Positions 23,684-28,587 of a DNA stretch of 28,587 nucleotides are shown piece after piece. The stretch comes from JBMDXB01 sp048594975 (GTDB lineage: Bacteria > Acidobacteriota > Vicinamibacteria > Vicinamibacterales > 2-12-FULL-66-21). The notes under the pieces are model-generated. The model was not told the DNA's origin, did not search any database, and saw only the letters and a list, made by a program, of their open reading frames with translations. Position 1 is the first letter of the stretch; each line of letters starts with the position of its first letter. The stretch lies in assembly GCA_048594975.1 (NCBI GenBank), contig JBMDXQ010000064.1, positions 1-28,587 of the forward strand. The letters run 5' to 3'. The position numbers and the translations under genes are program-made.

Positions 23684-23749
23684 GCGACCGTTTGCGACCG
23701 TTTGCGACCGTTTGTGATTCACGGTCGGCCGGCCCGCCCGGGCCGGCCG
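23684..23749. repeat. 10-bp tandem repeat followed by two hairpins
   Basis: The 10-mer gcgaccgttt occurs three times head to tail at 23684-23713. The last copy pairs with acggtc (23721-23726) across a 9-base loop. Next to it cggccggccc (23726-23735) and gggccggccg (23740-23749) form a perfect 10-bp stem with a 4-base loop. The block lies about 200 bases upstream of the protease-nuclease start and 370 bases before the RRM gene. The other sequence between 23488 and 24115 contains no gene I can recognise. Confidence 0.7.
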
Positions 23750-24115
23750 CCGTACGACCACGGCTCAATCGGCACGTTCTGAAGTTCGCCCCTGAAGGTC
23801 CGCTCCCGCTGGTCAGCTGGGGTGCCACTCGGGGTTCCTTCCACTGTGTCGCGAACGTCGTCGGCCCCGACGAGCATCTGATGAGCTGCGTCGACGTCGC
23901 CTCCGCGCGAGCGAGCTTCAGCATCAGGGCTTTTGCACCCTCTCGCGACGCCGTGCGTGATATCTTTGCCCGCGGATCTTGCCGCGTGCTGAGCCACCTG
24001 TTGGGCGGAACGAGCCTCCTAACTCGCTCTCCTGATCTCCAGCCTGCTACGAGACGAAATCCACTCGAGACCGTTTCGGAGTTCGAGACTGTCGGACGAT
24101 TCCACGAGGAGCCTA

Positions 24116-24433
24116 ATGATGGGTCGAAGGCTGTATGTAGGAAACCTCCCGTACGAGACGGGCGAAGGCGATCTGCAGGAGCTGTTTGCACGCGCGGGAA
24201 CAGTCGACAACGTCAAAGTGGTCCGCGACATGGCCACCGGTCGCACTCGCGGGTTCGCGTTCGTCGAGATGAGCACGGACGCGGAAGCGCAACGCGCGAT
24301 TACCGAACTCAATGATTACCAGCTCGGCGGCCGAGGCCTCACGGTCAACGAAGCACGTCCCAAGCCGGCGACGGGTGGCGGCTTCGGCGGCGGTGGCGGC
24401 TCACATCGTCGACGTTCGGACCGGCGCTGGTAG
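24116..24433 (+). CDS. RRM-domain RNA-binding protein, glycine-rich tail
   Basis: A 105-residue protein made of one RNA recognition motif. RNP2 is LYVGNL (residues 6-11) and RNP1 is RGFAFVEM (about 45-52), both with the expected aromatic residues. A tail rich in Gly and then Arg/Ser (GGGFGGGGGSHRRRSDRRW) follows. Bacterial RRM proteins of this size are common in cyanobacteria and Acidobacteriota and are often cold-induced RNA chaperones. Two ATGs in a row occur at 24116 and 24119; the GAGGAG site (24106-24111) is better spaced for 24119. The long stretch before the gene could hold a leader. A hairpin follows the stop. Confidence 0.92.
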   Translation: MMGRRLYVGNLPYETGEGDLQELFARAGTVDNVKVVRDMATGRTRGFAFVEMSTDAEAQRAITELNDYQLGGRGLTVNEARPKPATGGGFGGGGGSHRRRSDRRW

Positions 24434-24440
24434 TAACGTC

Positions 24441-24476
24441 GCATGCCGGGGCGCGGACTCTGGTGTCCCGGCATGC
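24441..24476 (+). terminator. Hairpin after the RRM gene, possible terminator
   Basis: A perfect 10-bp stem (gcatgccggg / cccggcatgc) with a 16-base loop begins 7 bases after the RRM stop codon. No T-run follows, so it may work as a Rho-assisted terminator or 3' end stabiliser. It also lies at the 3' side of the convergent gene 24539-25258. Confidence 0.5.
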
Positions 24477-24538
24477 ATGACTGGAGCGCCCTACGGCAGA
24501 CGCGCCCGAGAGGCGCCCGTGAGGAGCGCACTCCCTCG

Positions 24539-25258
24539 CTATTCGCGTACATCGACGGTGCGTTCGTCGACTTGCGCATAACGATACGTCATACGGAGCG
24601 CCGACGATCCGAGCAGCCTCAGCTGCGCCGTCGTGTCCAGCGATACGGGCATCGGCACGCCGTTGATCCGTCGATACGATCGAACGACGTTCACGCGCGT
24701 CACCCAGAACGACGGATTCTTCGCGAGTCGTCCCTCGACTCGTACGAGATCACCATCGATTGTGAGAAACATCCGTCCGGCAATCAGGGAGCGGTCCTTT
24801 CGCAGGGGCCGCATGCTCACAATGGCGAGTCCGTCCTCGTTGACGCCCTCCGGTATGAACCGATAATTCTCGGTCGAGATGGCGACGCTGGCGCCCCCTC
24901 GACGTGCGATGAGGCTCTGCTCCTCGTCGAGCAACGAGCGCAGCACACGGGAACGGATATAGCCGGACCCTCCCTCGGCGATGATTTGATAGAACAACCC
25001 CGACGCTGCGGTGTATTCGGTCTGCACGTCGAGCCACCCCTCATGTCCGCTTCCGGATGCCTCCAAGCGGCGCGACGCGCTGTACTGGTGAGCCGTCGTT
25101 GCACACTCCAGGAAGTGCTGCATCGCGGCAACGGCACGCTGATCGAATGCGGGAGCCGCAGAAAGCCGCAGCGGGACCGGGTTCATCGTGAAGACGACCG
25201 CCAGGCACAAGCAGCCCGTACGCCGGCGAGAATGACGCAGAGAACGCGCACGGCTCAT
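24539..25258 (-). CDS. Secreted LolA/RseB-like protein of unknown function
   Basis: A 239-residue protein with a long basic signal peptide (RRRTGCLCLAVVFTMNPVPL, then LRLSAAPAFDQ). The mature domain has long beta strands: LFYQIIAEGGSGYIRSRVLR, YRFIPEGVNEDGLAIVSMRP, GRMFLTIDGDLVRVEGRLAK and RINGVPMPVSLDTTAQLRLL. This order (a D-G-LVR-EGR strand followed by RINGVPMP) resembles the outer-membrane lipoprotein-sorting (LolA/LolB) and MucB/RseB fold, which binds lipids or senses envelope stress. The ATG at 25258 has GGAGGG before it. It follows the radical SAM gene by 75 bases and is probably the last gene of the BlaI-controlled operon. The specific role is unknown. Confidence 0.7.
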   Translation of the reverse strand: MSRARSLRHSRRRTGCLCLAVVFTMNPVPLRLSAAPAFDQRAVAAMQHFLECATTAHQYSASRRLEASGSGHEGWLDVQTEYTAASGLFYQIIAEGGSGYIRSRVLRSLLDEEQSLIARRGGASVAISTENYRFIPEGVNEDGLAIVSMRPLRKDRSLIAGRMFLTIDGDLVRVEGRLAKNPSFWVTRVNVVRSYRRINGVPMPVSLDTTAQLRLLGSSALRMTYRYAQVDERTVDVRE

Positions 25259-25333
25259 GGGAACCCTCCAACGAGAAGGGACGGCAGCGAATAGGACTTT
25301 CAGGTCACCATGCGCTGCCAGCCGCCTCCGCAG

Positions 25334-26884
25334 TCACGAGATCACCTGGAACGGATACGTTTGCGTGGGCACCTCAAGCGGAACCGTCGGGTCGGCAAGA
25401 TCCGGCATCGGCTCCGCGATGAACAGGCGTCGCACCACCTTTGCTAGCCAGCGTGCGCGTCGAGCCGATGTCGCCACACGAGCACTGTCGGTGGCGATTC
25501 CGGTATTGGCGTACATGTGTCTGTATAACTTCGAAATCAGCAGGAACGCGACGCGCGCGCGAAGCGATCGCACGCACGTCGACCGTCGCCAGATCGCTGG
25601 CAGCGTGTAGAAGCGATCCCACGCCCGTTGCGTGCCCTGACGGATCGTCTCCGCGGACATCGTCGGGTGAGGGCTGTATACCTTCGGGCGTTGCGACGCC
25701 GGGATCAGCCAATACCGCGCGAGCGGGACCCCCTGAATGGTTGTCTTGTTCGCTTCCTGCTGCTCCCACTTCGCGAAGTCCACCGTACCTGGAAAGGGCG
25801 TGAGCATCACGAATTGAGCGAAGGACACGCCGCTGCGCTGCGCCAGGTCCGTCGTTGCCGCGAAGGTGCGCGCGTCGTCGGTCGGAAGTCCGAAGATAAA
25901 CGACCCGAGCACGTGAACGCCGTGCGCGCGGAAGGCCTGCAAGCGCGTGACGAGCGCCTCGCCGGCTTCATTGAAGGTCTTGTAGACTGCCTTCAGGCCC
26001 TCGGGCGTCACCGATTCGACGCCAACGAGCGCACCTCGAATTCTCGCGCGCCGCATCGCCGCGAGAAACTCGGGGTCCTCTGCCGCCTCCATGGTGACTT
26101 GCGTGAAGAACACCATGTCTTCCGGCAGCCGCTCGAGCTGCGCCATGAGCTCGAATCGCTCTCGACGAAGGCGGGTGAGTTCGGCAAGCCGCAACTTGTC
26201 GGTGCGACGCTGGGCGACCGCCAGATCTGCGAGCGTGACCGGGTAGAAGTTGTCGTCGGCGAGAAGGATGAATCGGAACCCTTTGCGCCGCAGCGCTACG
26301 ACTTCTCCGATGACGTCCGACACGTCCCGCTGTCTCGGTTTCTGCCCGTCGGTTCGCCACACCGAGCAGAAGGAGCAGTGCTTCGGACAGCCGCGGACGG
26401 TCTGCACCGATCCCCACATGTATCGGCGCTCCGGCAGCAGCTCCCAGCGTGCGGACGAGAACGCCTCGCCTTCGATGCGCCCGCCGGCGTAGGAGGCTTC
26501 AGGTGACCTGCGTTCGCAATCCGCCAGGACTAGTGGCCATACCACGTCGCCATCCCCACTGACGACGCTGTGCGCCGCCCCGCGTTCGCGGACTTCCTCC
26601 GGGAAGAGCGTGGCGTGGATGCCCCCGAAGACCACGAATGCACGACGCGCCCGTGCGAGTTGCCCGACCGCATATCCGCGAAGCGCGTTGGCTGTGTGAA
26701 TGCCAATGCCGACGACGTCCCCCGCGTCGACGCAGGCCGGATCGAACTGATCGAGCGTCTCGTCCACGATCAGCGGCGTGCCGAAGCGTGCCGGTGTGGC
26801 CGCCGCCAGCACATACAGCCATCGGGGCGTGATCACGGCAGTACCGAACGAGAGATCGCTTGGATTGACGAGATGGACGCGCAC
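25334..26884 (-). CDS. B12-binding radical SAM protein
   Basis: From a GTG at 26884 (GAGG 6 bases before) the product is 516 residues. The N-terminal part (VRVHLVNPSDLSFGTAVITP, then VFGGIHATLFPEE) is the Rossmann-like cobalamin-binding domain. The radical SAM core follows with the [4Fe-4S] motif GCPKHCSFCSVW (CxxxCxxC, Cys about 166, 170 and 173), FILLADDNFY and GALVGVESVTPEGLK, and FIFGLPTDD. A C-terminal extension has helices rich in Arg. Relatives with this layout modify lipids, peptides or tetrapyrroles, for example methylations and ring rearrangements, but the substrate cannot be read. The longer ATG at 27007 would overlap the M56 coding region by 115 bases and adds Arg-rich sequence only. 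It lies 8 bases after the M56 stop. Confidence 0.88.
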   Translation of the reverse strand: MRVHLVNPSDLSFGTAVITPRWLYVLAAATPARFGTPLIVDETLDQFDPACVDAGDVVGIGIHTANALRGYAVGQLARARRAFVVFGGIHATLFPEEVRERGAAHSVVSGDGDVVWPLVLADCERRSPEASYAGGRIEGEAFSSARWELLPERRYMWGSVQTVRGCPKHCSFCSVWRTDGQKPRQRDVSDVIGEVVALRRKGFRFILLADDNFYPVTLADLAVAQRRTDKLRLAELTRLRRERFELMAQLERLPEDMVFFTQVTMEAAEDPEFLAAMRRARIRGALVGVESVTPEGLKAVYKTFNEAGEALVTRLQAFRAHGVHVLGSFIFGLPTDDARTFAATTDLAQRSGVSFAQFVMLTPFPGTVDFAKWEQQEANKTTIQGVPLARYWLIPASQRPKVYSPHPTMSAETIRQGTQRAWDRFYTLPAIWRRSTCVRSLRARVAFLLISKLYRHMYANTGIATDSARVATSARRARWLAKVVRRLFIAEPMPDLADPTVPLEVPTQTYPFQVIS

Positions 26885-26892
26885 TCGATGCC

Positions 26893-28344
26893 TCAGAACG
26901 CGCCGGCGAGCCTTTTGCCGAATCGCCGGAAGAAACCAGCCGTCGCGATGCCCGCGGCTTGAGACCCACGACCAATGTCGATCCCGACGTCGGCTGCACG
27001 CGTCCATGGTGCACGTGGCTGGTCGGTGGCGCGCAGCTCGGGGGAGTCGGCGTACGCGGGAGCCGGCGTCTCGGTAGCGCCCTTGACGGGGAGCTCGGTC
27101 GGATCGATCGCCGTGGGGAGTGAACCTGATGCATCGAGTGGCGAGCGTGCCGCCGGCAATGGCGTGACCGCGACTACCGACGTCAACGGTTGGCCAACTG
27201 CCGCTGTCGCGTCCACACGCGGTGAGGGCTCAGGCGCCGCAGGCCGCTGGGTCCCGCGGGATGCGCGGCGCCGAGATGCCATGGAGCTCGAGGCGGGCTC
27301 GGTTCGCGCCGCCGATCGTGATGCCACTGCCAGGTCTCGAACGATTGATGCAGGACGCAGCGGATACCCAGCTGTTTGTGAAGCGACTGCCGACGTCACG
27401 GTGGACGCGACAAGCTGCAGGTTGCCGATGACCACCGTGCACGCCAGCAGTCCGCCGCCGGCCGCGAGGGTGATCGCACGCCAGGGACGTGCCGCGGCGG
27501 CACACGGCGAGGCCAGAATGCGCAGAATCCGCCCACGCAGCCGGGAGGGCGAGGCCGCCGCAAGGGCAGCCACCGAACGAAGGCGCTCCTCAGGCAGCGT
27601 GGCAAGCCTCGCAAGGCAGGTGGCGTATCCCTTGGCGGACCCGGTCACCCCGACGGCGATTTCGTCGCATGCCGCTTCGCGCTCGAACTCCACCTGCTGT
27701 TGAAGCCACCACGCCGCCGGATGCCAGCCGATCACGAAGTGGACGATCCGTTGCGCGAGCTGCGCGAGATCATCGCGGCGTTGTACATGCGCCCATTCGT
27801 GGACGAGCACGCGATCGAGATCAGCGACGCTGAGTTGCTCGATCAGCCTCGGCGAAATCGCGATCACTGGCGTCCCGCACCCCAGTACCGCGGCCGCTCG
27901 AACGTCACTGGAGAGCATCACGCGCGTCCGGCGGCCGGTCACGCGCACGCGAGCCCAGTGCGGAAGGCGCGCCAATACGTCCTCGGGGCAATAATGACCG
28001 CGCCGTCTGGCATGACGCACGCTGATCGCACTGAGCGCGAGCCGAACCGTCTGAACGCAGGACCAGACGATCCACAGGCCAATCGCCGCTAGCGGTGATG
28101 TCCACCAGGCGGCTGGCATGGTCACCACGGGTCCGCCGGCTGCTGGCCCGAGGTCAAGCGTTGGCCCCCCGAGTGCCATCGCCAATACGGCCGGGACAAT
28201 CGGCAGGACCAGCACGAGGAGATACGCGGTCCAGACGACGCCATAGCGCGCCTGCGCGCGTGACCGCGGGATCGCGGGGAGCACCGCGGCCGTCACGATC
28301 GCGACGATCACACCCTGCGTCAACCAATTCAGCAGAACGTCCAC
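26893..28344 (-). CDS. BlaR1-like M56 family metallopeptidase
   Basis: A 483-residue membrane protein. Four helices (about residues 5-22, 38-58, 85-105 and 290-310) frame a cytoplasmic gluzincin peptidase domain with HEWAH (about 182-186) and the third zinc ligand in FEREAACDEIAVG (about 222). This is the M56 family arrangement of BlaR1/MecR1. Unlike those, the C-terminal 170 residues are low-complexity (Pro, Ala, Ser) without a penicillin-binding sensor domain, so the signal is not a beta-lactam in the usual way. It starts at a GTG 7 bases after the BlaI-like stop (AGGA upstream). The expected action is cleavage of the repressor in response to an envelope signal. Confidence 0.9.
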   Translation of the reverse strand: MDVLLNWLTQGVIVAIVTAAVLPAIPRSRAQARYGVVWTAYLLVLVLPIVPAVLAMALGGPTLDLGPAAGGPVVTMPAAWWTSPLAAIGLWIVWSCVQTVRLALSAISVRHARRRGHYCPEDVLARLPHWARVRVTGRRTRVMLSSDVRAAAVLGCGTPVIAISPRLIEQLSVADLDRVLVHEWAHVQRRDDLAQLAQRIVHFVIGWHPAAWWLQQQVEFEREAACDEIAVGVTGSAKGYATCLARLATLPEERLRSVAALAAASPSRLRGRILRILASPCAAAARPWRAITLAAGGGLLACTVVIGNLQLVASTVTSAVASQTAGYPLRPASIVRDLAVASRSAARTEPASSSMASRRRASRGTQRPAAPEPSPRVDATAAVGQPLTSVVAVTPLPAARSPLDASGSLPTAIDPTELPVKGATETPAPAYADSPELRATDQPRAPWTRAADVGIDIGRGSQAAGIATAGFFRRFGKRLAGAF

Positions 28345-28351
28345 GAGTGTC

Positions 28352-28587
28352 CTATGCGTCTTCGATCAGTTTCTTGAGGCGGCTCAATTCCTCGGGCGCG
28401 ATCCGATCGTCCTCGAGCACGTTGAGCACGAGCAAACTCGGCGATCCTTCAAAGAGGCGCGCCATCAGATGTCGTACCGCCCGGCGACGCGCCTGGCGTT
28501 CGTCCACACGCGGCCGATAGATAAACGCCCGCGCCACTTTGTCGTGCGACACGTATCCCTTCATCTCGAGAATGCGGAGAATCGTCT
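28352..28587 (-). CDS. BlaI/MecI family repressor, partial (5' end beyond the window)
   Basis: The last 77 codons are inside the window and read TILRILEMKGYVSHDKVARA, FIYRPRVDERQARRRAVRHL and LFEGSPSLLVLNVLEDDRIA, ending LKKLIEDA and TAG. The -T-LR-LE-KGYV-H----A-FIYRP-V pattern is the end of the BlaI winged helix with the cleavage-site region, followed by the C-terminal dimerisation helix (ELSRLKKLIE). The DNA-binding helix-turn-helix is beyond the edge. BlaI relatives repress their own operon as dimers and are removed by the cognate M56 protease, which is encoded directly downstream. The operator should lie just right of the window. Confidence 0.9.
   Translation of the reverse strand, partial: TILRILEMKGYVSHDKVARAFIYRPRVDERQARRRAVRHLMARLFEGSPSLLVLNVLEDDRIAPEELSRLKKLIEDA

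Noticed and set aside
23684..23713. CRISPR array
   Set aside because: Three contiguous 10-mers without spacers.
22678..24315. 545-codon open frame on the plus strand
   Set aside because: Antisense to the protease-nuclease gene in its first half, then crosses the tandem repeat and the start of the RRM gene in a wrong frame.

Overview
The window is high-GC DNA from a bacterial chromosome. It looks like a soil or sediment Acidobacteriota (Vicinamibacteria-like) genome: there is a BlaI/BlaR1-type pair leading into a radical SAM gene, a PQQ-like beta-propeller protein, ICMT-type methyltransferases, many ECF and toxin remnants, and dense packing alternating with decay. The taxonomic guess rests on gene content and composition only. 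No tRNA, rRNA, CRISPR array or recognisable transposase was seen.

Layout. 1-361 (-) is the start of a dihydrofolate-reductase/RibD-like gene that runs off the left edge. 362-1080 holds no gene I recognise. 1081-4365 (-) is a tight three-gene glycan operon: NAD-dependent sugar epimerase, family-2 glycosyltransferase, and a polytopic GT-C/GT39-like membrane glycosyltransferase. 4366-7187 is a gene graveyard with two ECF41-like sigma factor fragments, a DUF504/MJ1316-domain gene broken by three frameshifts, a nucleotidyltransferase with one frameshift behind an intact small partner gene, a VOC protein fragment and a VapC-like PIN toxin fragment.

7188-9555 is a MarR regulon: marR (+) diverges from an ICMT - VTT/DedA-like - ICMT membrane operon (-). 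Between them lie two near-identical 19-bp palindromes that bracket a good promoter. 9664-17655 is a metal/oxyanion locus. A DUF1259 gene (-, now a pseudogene) diverges from chrB (+), which is followed by an MFS transporter, a DUF1080-like secreted protein (one frameshift), an FbpABC-type ABC importer and a small exported protein. The two sides share a large palindromic operator-promoter. No chrA is present. The DUF1259 gene is broken by a 64-bp insert whose two halves match two separate sites about 2.5 kb away, in opposite relative orientations.

17656-21410 mixes two intact genes (a DUF1579-like protein and a VOC protein) with remnants of a PQQ-like beta-propeller protein, an SDR, a BNR/sialidase-like protein and a DUF1772 protein. 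21415-23487 (-) encodes an apparently cytoplasmic fusion of a coiled coil, a trypsin-like protease and a DNA/RNA non-specific (EndoG/NucA-like) endonuclease; this is the best candidate for an undescribed effector. 24116-24433 (+) is a glycine-rich RRM RNA-binding protein. 24539-28587 (-) is an operon read from the right edge: BlaI-like repressor, BlaR1/M56 peptidase, B12-binding radical SAM protein, and a secreted LolA/RseB-like protein.

Most pseudogene calls come from joining family motifs across frames by eye. They are homology judgements from memory, not database hits.
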